From a virus: 40,805 nt of DNA. Location of the stretch: IMG/VR virus record IMGVR_UViG_3300008627_000017, positions 1 to 40,805 of that record; one strand, written 5' to 3'. Below are positions 7,271-15,780 of this stretch, piece after piece. Made by a program: the position numbers and the translations under genes. The notes under the pieces are model-generated. The model was not told the origin of the DNA. It made no database searches and worked only from the letters and a program-made list of their open reading frames with translations. Numbering within the stretch: position 1 is the stretch's first letter; each line of letters starts with the position of its first letter.

Positions 7271-7750
7271 ATGAAAAAACACATATTACAAGAAAATTAT
7301 GAAAGATTTTTCGGATACGTTTTAACAGAAGGTAATTATACCACTAATACTAAAACTCATAAAGAATTTAAACGAAATTTAGATAAATTAGTTTCTAAAA
7401 TTCAATCACATTGGGGTGGTGGAGCCGCTAAAAGATTAGCCGAACCGAGTAGTGAAATAATTAGGTTGTTTCCTATATTTACAAAACTTAAACAAAAATT
7501 TGGACGTGATAATTTTTTAACAACGCGAATAACATTCAAAGATAAAAAGAAATCTCCAGTGAAATGGGTAGAAGTTATTGGATACTTTACAAAAAGTGAT
7601 GATAAAATATCTAAAAGTATATCCGGATTTGATGTAGTACCATCAGAGGGTTGGAAAAATAAAAGATTTTTTGATTACCAAATTAAAAATGATATACAAT
7701 TAAAAGATTTTATTAAAGATATAGAAGAAGAATTTTGGAATAACAAATAA
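7271..7750 (+). CDS. Protein of unknown function with capsid-targeting-like N-terminus
   Basis: 159 residues, strong ribosome binding site TTAGGAG. The N-terminus KKHILQENYERFFGYVLTEG is amphipathic. It holds LQE and LTE, two (L/I)xE sites of the type cut by T4-like prohead proteases. The remainder is basic with alternating strands (DNFLTTRITFKDK, VEVIGYFTKSDD, GFDVVPSEGW) and a helical end. I recognise no family. The N-terminal organisation suggests a head-packaged protein (inference). It sits in the accessory island after the tRNAs. Confidence 0.55.
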   Translation: MKKHILQENYERFFGYVLTEGNYTTNTKTHKEFKRNLDKLVSKIQSHWGGGAAKRLAEPSSEIIRLFPIFTKLKQKFGRDNFLTTRITFKDKKKSPVKWVEVIGYFTKSDDKISKSISGFDVVPSEGWKNKRFFDYQIKNDIQLKDFIKDIEEEFWNNK

Positions 7751-7912
7751 ATTGTGATAAAACTAAAAGATTTAATATAAAAGGTCAATATATAAAAACA
7801 ATAAATATACACAACCGATTTAGATTAGATACTAATGATATGTCATCTGGAATTTATTATTTTTCAGAGTTCAACGGAATTAGTAAGTAAAGGTTGTATT
7901 ATTAAAATAAAA
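7744..7912 (+). pseudogene. Relic resembling a type IX secretion (T9SS type A) C-terminal sorting domain
   Basis: The frame from 7744 to the TAA at 7888-7890 reads KRFNIKGQYIKTINIHNRF, then RLDTNDMSSGIYYFSEFNG and ISK. This matches the usual sorting-domain pattern (NILGQ-VKT...D-S-L-SGIY). After the stop, skipping one base (T7888) restores KGCIIKIK, the expected basic terminal motif. It therefore looks like a gene 3' fragment with a one-base frameshift. There is no start codon or passenger domain; the upstream part overlaps the end of the preceding gene in another frame. T9SS is confined to the Bacteroidota superphylum and relatives, so this is probably a host-derived scrap. Short length limits certainty. 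Confidence 0.5.
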
Positions 7913-7942
7913 AAAAGGGGCTTTAAACAAGCCCCTTTTTTT
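7911..7942 (+). terminator. Bidirectional rho-independent terminator
   Basis: The stem is AAAAAAGGGGCTT (7911-7923) with AAGCCCCTTTTTTT (7929-7942) and loop TAAAC. A-tracts and T-tracts on both flanks let it work on either strand. It separates rightward genes ending at 7750 from the leftward gene ending at 7980. Confidence 0.9.
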
Positions 7943-7979
7943 GTGCTCTATATTGTAGGAATATAGAACTATTTCGTTC

Positions 7980-8201
7980 CTACTTACGAAATAAACCCAC
8001 CAGCATCAATAAGGCAACAAGCCCTGCAAATCCGGACTCGCCGAACTTACTGATAATTGATGTTAGGTTACCAACAACATTAACGCCAAAAATTCCACTT
8101 CCAAATACAATTTCAGAAATAGCACCAATAGCGACAAGGGATAGTAATAGATGAGCTATATCATCTGCCCAACCCTTTACTGTTGAAATGACTTCCTTCA
8201 T
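7980..8201 (-). CDS. Small two-helix membrane protein (minus strand)
   Basis: 73 residues on the minus strand, ribosome binding site GGGAG 7 nt before the ATG. An N-terminal amphipathic segment (MKEVISTVKGWADDIA) is followed by hydrophobic helices (HLLLSLVAIGAISEIVFGS and GLVALLMLVGLF) and a basic end FRK. Size and topology fit a holin-like or small inner-membrane effector, but no family is certain. It is one of only two minus-strand genes, with its own sigma70-like promoter and a shared terminator, so it is probably expressed independently, perhaps early. Confidence 0.6.
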   Translation of the reverse strand: MKEVISTVKGWADDIAHLLLSLVAIGAISEIVFGSGIFGVNVVGNLTSIISKFGESGFAGLVALLMLVGLFRK

Positions 8202-8237
8202 GGTTATCTCCCGTTAGTTAGTAAAAAAAGGTTTTGA

Positions 8238-8263
8238 ATTATAATTCATTACCCTTTTGTCAA
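8238..8263 (-). promoter_or_regulatory. Sigma70-like promoter for the minus-strand gene
   Basis: On the minus strand a perfect TTGACA (8263-8258) and a perfect TATAAT (8243-8238) lie upstream of the ATG at 8201. The spacer is only 14 nt, shorter than the 16-18 nt optimum. The -10 sits in the palindrome GAATTATAATTC (8236-8247), which could also be an operator. Confidence 0.45.
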
Positions 8264-8270
8264 TAATAAC

Positions 8271-8343
8271 TATTTATATTTACAAGTAATAAATTTTGGT
8301 ATATATTTATATATCCATATTTTTGGGTTGTAATATATTTATA
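8271..8343 (+). promoter_or_regulatory. Cluster of three TATTTATA octamers upstream of the baseplate module
   Basis: TATTTATA occurs at 8271-8278, 8304-8311 and 8336-8343. The last is 32 nt before the ATG at 8376. The three copies are spaced 33 and 32 nt, about three helical turns. This is the densest occurrence in the window and heads the structural operon, consistent with a strong late promoter region. Confidence 0.45.
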
Positions 8344-8375
8344 TTTGAGTAATAACATTTATTTTTAGGTAAATT

Positions 8376-8771
8376 ATGAGCATAGATTATGAAATCTTTG
8401 ATGGAAAATCACTTTCTTCACTTTTCAAAGATATATATGAAAATACCCAATTTAATAAGAAACAACTTGATATATTGACTAAAGAGTTGGTTCAATTTAT
8501 TAAAGATGGCGACACTGCCGTACAAATAATTCCTATGATAAAAGAATATTTAGAAATAAATATTAAAAATGATGATCAACTTGTTAAAATGGCTGGTATT
8601 GTGCAGAGACTTATTTCTGCTGAAAGTAAGGCGGGGTCTGAAGATGAATTTGGACTATCCGAAGATGAAAAGAAACAATTACTTTCTGAAATAGAAACAA
8701 CTGTAAAAGATATGCAAGTAGAAACAGATATAATACATAATAAAATAGAGGAATCAAAGAAAGCTAATTAA
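8376..8771 (+). CDS. Conserved phage protein next to the hub gene, function unknown
   Basis: 131 residues, almost entirely helical and acidic. A SLSSLFKDIYENTQFNKKQL segment is followed by hydrophobic heptads (IIPMIKEYLEI, VKMAGIVQRLI) and a C-terminal coiled coil (KKQLLSEIETTVKDMQVET). Its stop abuts the ATG of the gp5-like gene, so the two are probably co-translated. Position suggests a hub assembly or chaperone role (inference); no motif decides it. Confidence 0.6.
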   Translation: MSIDYEIFDGKSLSSLFKDIYENTQFNKKQLDILTKELVQFIKDGDTAVQIIPMIKEYLEINIKNDDQLVKMAGIVQRLISAESKAGSEDEFGLSEDEKKQLLSEIETTVKDMQVETDIIHNKIEESKKAN

Positions 8772-9848
8772 ATGGTAAATCCAAATATAGAAATACCTCC
8801 GAAATTCCCTAAATGGACTGATATAAGTTCATATACTAAACAGATTGTAAAAAACGCATTATCTGAATTTTCTTTTAAATTTTTTGGAAATGAACCATTT
8901 GAAGTTAAAAAGAGTTTTAAAGATAGTAGTGGAAATTATGGAGCGGTGACTGGTAATTTTATAAATACTCCAAATAAAGAAATACTGGGAGGCGTAGTAT
9001 TACCATTAAATCCAAATATAACTAATATTCCTGTTGTAGGAGAACACGTAGCAGTTACGGAATATAATGGACAACATTATTATATTGGTATTATAAATAG
9101 AAAAAATTCACCAAATGAAAATTCAATTCCGGGGGTTACCGGCCCGTATGATCCAGATGCTAAATTAGGTGAAACGATGACAAGAAATACTGATATTAGA
9201 CATGTTAAAGTGTGTGAGGGCGAAGTTTTGTATGAAGGTAGATTTGGTAATTCAATAAAACTTGGGTGCGATCATGATAATAATACACCAAATATTAGGA
9301 TAAGAGCTGGACAACAATTATTAAATAAAGAACAGGTAGACGATTCAAATATATTAGTAGAAGAAAATATAAATAATGATGCATCTTCTATTTATTTAAC
9401 AACTGATGAAATAATTAATTTCGATGGAAAAAATATATCTGGTACAAATATATTTATGAAATCTGACGCATTACATTTTAGTGCTAGAAGTGGTATTATA
9501 CATATGAAAGCTAAGAAAAATATAATTCTTGAAGGTGATGAAGTTTTTATAAACGCCAAAAAAGCAGGAACAATAAAAATGGGAGATCCAAAAGCAGTGT
9601 TTATACCAACTATTAATGGTCAAAAATTATTTGAATTAATTACATCACTTACCAAAGTATTATTAGGAATACCACAAATGGCCGCTACTGCTGGGGCTGA
9701 TGTAAGAGCCGCGGCTGATATTGCTAAAGGTACAAACGATATTGTAAAACAATTAAAAAATAAAGAATTTTTAAATATGCAAGTAATGACGGCCGACCCA
9801 AATTTTAAAATTCCAAAAGAAGCTAAAGTTCCAGATTTCAGAAAATAG
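8772..9848 (+). CDS. 5: Baseplate hub / tail spike protein (gp5-like, OB-fold plus beta-helix)
   Basis: 358 residues. Residues about 30-115 form a gp5/VgrG-type OB fold (VVLPLNPNITNIPVVGEHVA then YIGIINRKNSPN). EGRFGNSIKLG and PNIRIRAGQ follow. Residues about 200-275 are short repeated strands (IYLTTDEIINFDG, NIFMKSDALHFSA, GIIHMKAKKNIILEG) ending GTIKMGDP, the intertwined spike beta-helix. The C-terminal tail is helical. T4 gp5 is longer (575) and carries a lysozyme domain, which I do not see here. The product would form the membrane-piercing spike at the tail tip. Confidence 0.75.
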   Translation: MVNPNIEIPPKFPKWTDISSYTKQIVKNALSEFSFKFFGNEPFEVKKSFKDSSGNYGAVTGNFINTPNKEILGGVVLPLNPNITNIPVVGEHVAVTEYNGQHYYIGIINRKNSPNENSIPGVTGPYDPDAKLGETMTRNTDIRHVKVCEGEVLYEGRFGNSIKLGCDHDNNTPNIRIRAGQQLLNKEQVDDSNILVEENINNDASSIYLTTDEIINFDGKNISGTNIFMKSDALHFSARSGIIHMKAKKNIILEGDEVFINAKKAGTIKMGDPKAVFIPTINGQKLFELITSLTKVLLGIPQMAATAGADVRAAADIAKGTNDIVKQLKNKEFLNMQVMTADPNFKIPKEAKVPDFRK

Positions 9849-9862
9849 TATAGGAGTACGTT

Positions 9863-10312
9863 ATGACAAAAAAACAACTAATAAAAATAATACAAGAAGC
9901 TGTTAAGCGAGAAGTTAAAAAAGAAGTTAAAAAGATATTTATTAAAGAGGAATCTTCCTCTAATTTAAAAGATGTAATGCCCACAGATTATGTTGAAAAC
10001 GAGGTTCATGAAACTGAATCACAAAAACAATATAGCAAAGATGAAACTATTAATAAAGTTTTAAATGAAACAGTTGGATTATCTAAACAGAATGCGTATC
10101 CAACATTAAGTGGCAGAACATTTGATACAAGCCGTATGAGTGAACTTATGGGATATGGTAAACCAGATGCGGTTAAACGAGATATGGTAGCAGCTGATAC
10201 GTTGCAAAAAGCTGGAAAGCGGATTGACGATGTTCCAGAACACGTAACAAATGCTTTACGAAGAGATTATAGAAGTTTGATGAAAGCTATAGATAAGAAA
10301 CGAGGAGCTTAA
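9863..10312 (+). CDS. Basic amphipathic-helix protein in the baseplate module, unknown function
   Basis: 149 residues; ribosome binding site TAGGAG. The N-terminus TKKQLIKIIQEAVKREVKK is a highly charged helix that resembles the C-terminal helix of the 52-residue protein at 28746-28904. The middle is polar, and the C-terminal third (RTFDTSRMSELMGYGKP, VAADTLQKAGKRIDDVPEHV) looks compact. It is placed between the spike and gp25, so it is probably structural or an assembly factor. Family not recognised. Confidence 0.5.
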   Translation: MTKKQLIKIIQEAVKREVKKEVKKIFIKEESSSNLKDVMPTDYVENEVHETESQKQYSKDETINKVLNETVGLSKQNAYPTLSGRTFDTSRMSELMGYGKPDAVKRDMVAADTLQKAGKRIDDVPEHVTNALRRDYRSLMKAIDKKRGA

Positions 10313-10315
10313 TAA

Positions 10316-10741
10316 GTGGCTAGTGCACGAGAAAAAGATTTAAATCCAAATACATATATAGGATTATCTTTTCCATTACGATCGGATAATAACAATGATT
10401 TTGCACTAACAAAAACTTCTTTAGAACAGGCACAACATAATTTAAAAAATTTATTACTAACTTACCCAGGAGAAAGAGTAGGTCAAAATGAATTTGGAAG
10501 TAAGTTAAGAAAACTTTGTTTTGAACAGATTAATGATGAACTTCCCATACGAATAGAAGAAGAAGTTAGAAATAGTGTTGGTGATTGGTTGCCTTATATT
10601 AATATTTTAGAGGTGAATACTTTAACAGAAGAAGGCGATTCAAATAAAATATATGTTCAAGTTAAATATTCAACTACATTGAATCCAACTACTATGAATC
10701 AAATTGAATTGGATACAAGTTATACGGCTGAGAGATTTTAA
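10316..10741 (+). CDS. 25: Baseplate wedge protein gp25
   Basis: 141 residues from a GTG start (T4 gp25: 132), three nt after the previous stop. It has the GPW/gp25 family pattern: YIGLSFPLRSDNNNDFALTK, then LLTYPGERVGQNEFGSKLRK with the conserved E...FG. The C-terminal strands include DWLPYINILEV. In contractile injection machines gp25 sits at the wedge core and nucleates the sheath. It lies directly before gp6, as in T4. Confidence 0.85.
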   Translation: MASAREKDLNPNTYIGLSFPLRSDNNNDFALTKTSLEQAQHNLKNLLLTYPGERVGQNEFGSKLRKLCFEQINDELPIRIEEEVRNSVGDWLPYINILEVNTLTEEGDSNKIYVQVKYSTTLNPTTMNQIELDTSYTAERF

Positions 10742-10753
10742 TAGGAAATATAA

Positions 10754-12739
10754 ATGGCACGCACAAGTATAAAAAAGAATGTAGTAAAATCTGTTAATTA
10801 TCTTAATAAAGATTTTAGTGACTTTAGGGATAATTTAATAGAGTTTGCTAAAGTATACTTTCCAAATACATATAATGATTTTAATGAAGCATCTCCAGGT
10901 ATGATGTTTATTGAAATGGCTGCGTATGTTGGTGATGTTTTATCTTATTATATTGATTCTCAATTTAGAGAAACACTTTTAACATATGCTGAGGAAAAAA
11001 GAAATATATATAATATAGCACAATCGTTTGGGTATAAACCTAAAGTTACTTCACCGTCTACGGCTGTCTTAAATGTATTCCAAACCGTTCCAGCTTTGAA
11101 TGAAAAGCCAGATTATAGATATGCGTTAAATGTTAAGGGTGGAATGGTTGTAAAAGCGTCAAGTACTGGTACTACATTTAGAACATTGGAAGATTGTAAT
11201 TTTAAATTCTCAGCTTCTTATGATCCACGAGATGTAACAATTTTTGAATCTGATAGTGGGTCTCCTACTAAATTTCTTTTAAAGAAACAAATCAAAGCGG
11301 AAAGCGGTACTATTATAACAGAGTATTTTTCATTTGGATCTGCTGAAAAATATCCACAAATAAAATTAGCAAATTCTGATGTTATAGAAATAGTTTCTGT
11401 AACGGATAGTGATGGTAATACTTGGTATGAGGTTGATTCTCTTGCTAGGGATACTATTTTTGAGGATATGGAAAATAATTCTACTAATGATCCTACATCC
11501 GTAATAAATAGAGAAACTGTACCATATATTTTAAAGTTGAAAAAAACTTCTCGTAGATTTACCACATATATAGATCAAAATGATCAAACAGTTTTGAGGT
11601 TCGGTGCTGGAATAAGTGATAATCCAGACGAAGAAATAATACCAAATCCTGATATGGTTGGATCTAATTTACCTGGAAGTCCATCATATTTAACTACTGC
11701 ATTTGATCCTTCAAATTTTTTAAAAACAAAAGCTTTTGGGTTAGCACCATCTAACACAACGCTTACAATTAAATATTCTTATGGTGGAGGTATTAATGAT
11801 AATGTTAATGCAAATGATATAACTGATATATCAAGCGTATCTTATGCAATACAAGACAATTTATTAGCTTCTACTCTTGTTCAGGAAGCAAAAAATTCAG
11901 TTGCTGTTACAAATCCAAATCCAGCGGTTGGGGGATCTGCTGGTCAAACAATACGACAGGTGCGGGAAAGTGCAATGGCATATTTTCAAACTCAGCAAAG
12001 AAATGTTACAGCAGAAGATTATGTTATTAGATCTTATTCATTACCGCCTAAATATGGAACTGTTGCAAAATCATTCGTAGTTCAGGATGATCAATTAAAT
12101 AAATCAGCTGAAATTGATTTTGCTGAAAGTCAGATTAAAGAGGAAGATGTTGGAAAGAGTTTAAAATCTGTGGTAGCTAGGATACCAAATCCATTGGCTA
12201 TAAATTTATATACTCTTGGATATAATTCTAATAAAAAACTTATTTCATTAAATCAAACAGTAAAACAAAATTTAAAAATGTATTTATCACAATATAGAAT
12301 GGTTACGGATGCTATTAATATAAAAGACGCATATGTTATTAATGTTGGAGTTCGGTTTGCTATTTTAACGAAAGCTGGATTTAATAAAAATGAAGTTCTT
12401 TTACAATGTGTTTCCAGAATAAAGGACTTTTTTAATATAGATAGATGGCAAATTGGTCAACCGATTGTACTATCAGATATTTCTTATGAATTGTCGTTGG
12501 TTAATGGAGTTGCTTCGGTTGTAGCACCAGTAGAAAATAATCCAGACAATTTACCAATTATAATTGAAAATAAATATAAATTAACCGAAGGGTATTCCGG
12601 AAATTTTTATGATATTAAAAGCTCATTAATAGATGGTGTTTTATATCCAGCTTTAGATCCAAGTATATTTGAAGTTAAATTTCCGAATTCAGATATTCAA
12701 GGAAAAGTTTTGGGTGATAATTTAGGGATAGTAGAATAA
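10754..12739 (+). CDS. 6: Baseplate wedge protein gp6 (baseplate J-like)
   Basis: 661 residues, essentially the length of T4 gp6 (660). The N-terminal part shows EASPGMMFIEMAAYVGDVLS then YYIDSQFRETLL, the conserved start of the family. The central region has AGQTIRQVRESAMAYF and RNVTAEDYVIRSYSLPPKYG, the typical baseplate J / gp6 region. The C-terminal third (about 500-660) carries the wedge dimerisation fold. gp6 forms the ring holding the baseplate wedges together around gp25 and gp7. Confidence 0.88.
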   Translation: MARTSIKKNVVKSVNYLNKDFSDFRDNLIEFAKVYFPNTYNDFNEASPGMMFIEMAAYVGDVLSYYIDSQFRETLLTYAEEKRNIYNIAQSFGYKPKVTSPSTAVLNVFQTVPALNEKPDYRYALNVKGGMVVKASSTGTTFRTLEDCNFKFSASYDPRDVTIFESDSGSPTKFLLKKQIKAESGTIITEYFSFGSAEKYPQIKLANSDVIEIVSVTDSDGNTWYEVDSLARDTIFEDMENNSTNDPTSVINRETVPYILKLKKTSRRFTTYIDQNDQTVLRFGAGISDNPDEEIIPNPDMVGSNLPGSPSYLTTAFDPSNFLKTKAFGLAPSNTTLTIKYSYGGGINDNVNANDITDISSVSYAIQDNLLASTLVQEAKNSVAVTNPNPAVGGSAGQTIRQVRESAMAYFQTQQRNVTAEDYVIRSYSLPPKYGTVAKSFVVQDDQLNKSAEIDFAESQIKEEDVGKSLKSVVARIPNPLAINLYTLGYNSNKKLISLNQTVKQNLKMYLSQYRMVTDAINIKDAYVINVGVRFAILTKAGFNKNEVLLQCVSRIKDFFNIDRWQIGQPIVLSDISYELSLVNGVASVVAPVENNPDNLPIIIENKYKLTEGYSGNFYDIKSSLIDGVLYPALDPSIFEVKFPNSDIQGKVLGDNLGIVE

Positions 12740-12740
12740 T

Positions 12741-13856
12741 ATGCATTATTTTTTATTTCCAGAAAAAGATACGACAATTTATCAAAATAGTTCTAGTTTG
12801 AATGCTGGATTAGATGAGATATTAGAAGTCCGAAAAGAGGTTAGTGATACTGGAGCTACTGTAAATGTTTCAAGAGTTTTAATTAAATTTGATCTATCAT
12901 ATATTTCTGGATCAATAATATCTGGATTAATACCAAATCCACATAGAACGGGGTCTAGATATTATTTGAATTTATATGACGCACACCCATCTGCGTTGGC
13001 GACATCTCAAAAGTTATATACATATCCTATAAGTGGTTCTTGGACGATGGGAGATGGTCGTAGTTATGATGATCCAATAACAACAGAGGGGTCAAGTTGG
13101 TCATTTAGACACGGAAAAATAGATGGAACACTTTGGACAGATATTAGCTCATCTGGAGCAGTATGGCATTCTGGAAGTGGATATGAAGCTTCTCAATCGT
13201 TTGATCACGACACAACAGATGTGCGAATGGAAGTAACTGATATTGTTAAACAATGGATAAGTGGATCAATACCAAATGAAGGGTTTATATTAAAAAGAAG
13301 TGGCAGTATAGGAAATTTAGATAGTGGAAGTGATGAGGGGAATACCACTAAGTTAGGAAATTTTTCATTTTTTTCAGCTGATACTCATACAAAATATCCA
13401 CCTACTTTAGAAGTTGTATGGGATGATTCCAAATGGAGTACTGGATCATTAACACCATTAACAGGATCTGATTTAGAAGATGCTGTAATTTATATGAAGG
13501 GACTTAGACCTGAATATAAAGAAAAATCAAAAGCTCGGTTTAGATTTGTAGGTAGAACAAGATTCCCAGCTAAAACATATTCAACTACACCATCTAATTT
13601 GACAGTAAAGTATTTACCGAGTGGCTCTACATATTATTCTATTAAAGATGCAGAAACGGATGATGTTATTGTACCATATGGAACTGGATCAAAAGTTAGT
13701 TGTGATACTAATGGAAATTATTTTAATCTTTGGTTAGATGGATATCAACCAGAACGATATTATAAAATTGAATATAGAGTACAAAGCGGAAGCGGTACTG
13801 CTGACGAAATAGATCAATATTACGATGAGGGGTTTACATTTAAGGTTGCATTATAA
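12741..13856 (+). CDS. Virion structural protein with DNRLRE/CBM96-like domain
   Basis: 371 residues, starting two nt after gp6. FPEKDTTIYQNSSSLNAGLD and VSRVLIKFDLSYISGS near the N-terminus, then SWTMGDGRSYDDP, VTDIVKQWISGSIPNEGFIL and YPPTLEVVWDD, form the DNRLRE/CBM96-type jelly-roll pattern. Such domains bind polysaccharide or act as surface-stalk modules. The C-terminal part (about 250-371) ends EGFTFKVAL. Ser-Gly-Ser tracts are frequent here and in the neighbouring tail genes. It is likely a baseplate-periphery component. Confidence 0.6.
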   Translation: MHYFLFPEKDTTIYQNSSSLNAGLDEILEVRKEVSDTGATVNVSRVLIKFDLSYISGSIISGLIPNPHRTGSRYYLNLYDAHPSALATSQKLYTYPISGSWTMGDGRSYDDPITTEGSSWSFRHGKIDGTLWTDISSSGAVWHSGSGYEASQSFDHDTTDVRMEVTDIVKQWISGSIPNEGFILKRSGSIGNLDSGSDEGNTTKLGNFSFFSADTHTKYPPTLEVVWDDSKWSTGSLTPLTGSDLEDAVIYMKGLRPEYKEKSKARFRFVGRTRFPAKTYSTTPSNLTVKYLPSGSTYYSIKDAETDDVIVPYGTGSKVSCDTNGNYFNLWLDGYQPERYYKIEYRVQSGSGTADEIDQYYDEGFTFKVAL

Positions 13857-14449
13857 TGCCATATACAAAACAAGAATTAGAGGATGTAGATTTTTATAGA
13901 GAATTTGTAGATAAATTAAGAAATAAATATCTATTAGAAATTAAAGAAGCAGCTAAAACTAATTTTAGAAAAAATAGAGTTTTACGATTATATGAAGATA
14001 TTTTTGAAGATGAAGAATTGGGATTTGGATTGGGTATAGAAAGTATTCCAATAGATATTCATAATGAAGATACATATAAGGGCAAAGTTAATCCATATAA
14101 AACAGAAGAGTTAGCACAAACTGAATTTACTGGGAGTGTTACGGTAGCCAGTAGTAGATATCCTGTATATATACAAACACCAAATTTAGAAAAAATTATA
14201 GATAGAAGTATAAATGAATTATCTGAATTTATAGTTTTAGCTGAATTACCGGGGGGTCTTGCTAATGGAGATGTAGTTACAACAAAGGACGCGGAAGATT
14301 TTAGAAAGTGGTTAATTGAAGATGGTCAGAAAAAAATATTTCCTGATTTAGCAACTTTTTATGGCAGTGGACATGCTTTTACAAATATAAAATCAATTAA
14401 TTTTAGTGTTTTAAATACAATTCCTGATGGGGAGCCGGTGGACGCATGA
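13856..14449 (+). CDS. Baseplate-region protein, unknown function
   Basis: 197 residues with a TAATG overlap to the previous gene and an ATGA overlap to the next. It is helical at the N-terminus (YREFVDKLRNKYLLEIKEAA), followed by mixed strands and PVYIQTPNLEKIIDRSINEL. There is an acidic tail. No family recognised. Tight coupling within the gp25-gp6 operon makes a structural or assembly role likely. Confidence 0.55.
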   Translation: MPYTKQELEDVDFYREFVDKLRNKYLLEIKEAAKTNFRKNRVLRLYEDIFEDEELGFGLGIESIPIDIHNEDTYKGKVNPYKTEELAQTEFTGSVTVASSRYPVYIQTPNLEKIIDRSINELSEFIVLAELPGGLANGDVVTTKDAEDFRKWLIEDGQKKIFPDLATFYGSGHAFTNIKSINFSVLNTIPDGEPVDA

Positions 14450-15774
14450 GTAGATTAAGAAAAGAAGATTTAGAGTTATTAGTAAAGCCAAGAGAAAGGG
14501 TAAATTTAGAAGCTCGCAAGTATAATTATTTAGGAGGTCCTTTTTTAAGAAATGCTCGGGATTATATTGAAATTTTAGTATATGATACTAATGATAATTT
14601 TTTAGAGAGTTCAATTGTAAATAGAAATGATTATGTTATTGAATCATATGAACCACCAAAATTAAAATTAAAAACGGGAACTATTTTAAGAAAGATGGGA
14701 TATGATAGAGGTCGGTTTGTTGTGAAGTATCGGTTTTTAAGAAAAGCGGCAGGATCTCCAGAAGCATTATTAATTGAAGTATCTGGATCTTCTGATATTA
14801 TAAGACGTGAAAATAAATATCCTGTTCATGAAATCTCACCATCCAGAAAAGAAATAAGATTAATGCCACAAAATATAAGTAACGATAAATATTTACGTGA
14901 TTTTTATAATGCATCCCGAATAATAAAGAAAGTCAGATCTAATTCAGCTAATGATGATAGAATACTTGAGTTCGTGGGTGCTACTGATGATGAAAAAAGA
15001 GCTAGTAAAAAATTAAAATTTGTATCAGATGATGTTACGTTGCCACATAATTTTATAGGCGGAACATTAACATTAGAGAATTCATTTGTAACTAAGGTTA
15101 TTTTTGCGACGGGCCCCGGCGGTTCAGCTGAACCATCACTAGAAATTGAATCACATGCTGAAGCACTTGATGCTCAATTTGTTATTGATACTGAGACAAG
15201 TGCTGCTGCACGTTTAGTAAACGCCTCAAGTGCTGATTTAACTTTTACAAATATATATAAAAGATTTAAAAAAGTTGATTTTGAAGGTTTTCCACAAAAT
15301 ACAAATGGTATTACGATTGTGGACGGGACTACAAATACATTAGAAAATATTCATGAATTAGATGAAAGTATATTTAAAGTTCCTATGTATCATCCGGGAG
15401 ATGAAATTACATTTAAAAGTGTATCGCGAAGGCCACTTGATACACCTACTACATATGTTTGGGAATTTTTTGGGTGGGACCAAGATGATAGATGGCAAGG
15501 TTCAACATGGAAGTACCCAGGTGGTAGACGTATATACTCTTCTCATAAATTATCTTTAGATGATGATATTTCGATTTTAAGTACATCTCCGACAGACGGT
15601 GTTATTGGTGGTTCTTTAAAAGCAAGAGTTGAAGATTCGATAGATGGGTCTAGTGTTAAGGTAAAATTATTGAGTAGTGATATGAGATTGGGAGTTGCTT
15701 TAACAATAAGTAATTCAGCAAGTACAGTTACAAGTACCATAGTTTTACCAACTTGTGTTAGAACAGCGACATAA
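14446..15774 (+). CDS. Baseplate/tail structural protein, unknown function
   Basis: 442 residues. The N-terminal beta-rich segment (ARDYIEILVYDTNDNFLESS) resembles in layout the N-terminal platform of the giant fibre at 34673 (LKVNVPLKIEILDKSGNTVW). The centre has RKEIRLMPQNISNDKYLRDF. The C-terminal part contains YHPGDEITFKSVSRRPLDTP, TTYVWEFFGWDQDDRWQGS and RIYSSHKLSLDD, resembling an immunoglobulin/PKD-like fold. It probably connects the baseplate to peripheral fibres (inference). Confidence 0.5.
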   Translation: MSRLRKEDLELLVKPRERVNLEARKYNYLGGPFLRNARDYIEILVYDTNDNFLESSIVNRNDYVIESYEPPKLKLKTGTILRKMGYDRGRFVVKYRFLRKAAGSPEALLIEVSGSSDIIRRENKYPVHEISPSRKEIRLMPQNISNDKYLRDFYNASRIIKKVRSNSANDDRILEFVGATDDEKRASKKLKFVSDDVTLPHNFIGGTLTLENSFVTKVIFATGPGGSAEPSLEIESHAEALDAQFVIDTETSAAARLVNASSADLTFTNIYKRFKKVDFEGFPQNTNGITIVDGTTNTLENIHELDESIFKVPMYHPGDEITFKSVSRRPLDTPTTYVWEFFGWDQDDRWQGSTWKYPGGRRIYSSHKLSLDDDISILSTSPTDGVIGGSLKARVEDSIDGSSVKVKLLSSDMRLGVALTISNSASTVTSTIVLPTCVRTAT

Positions 15775-15780
15775 ATTATA

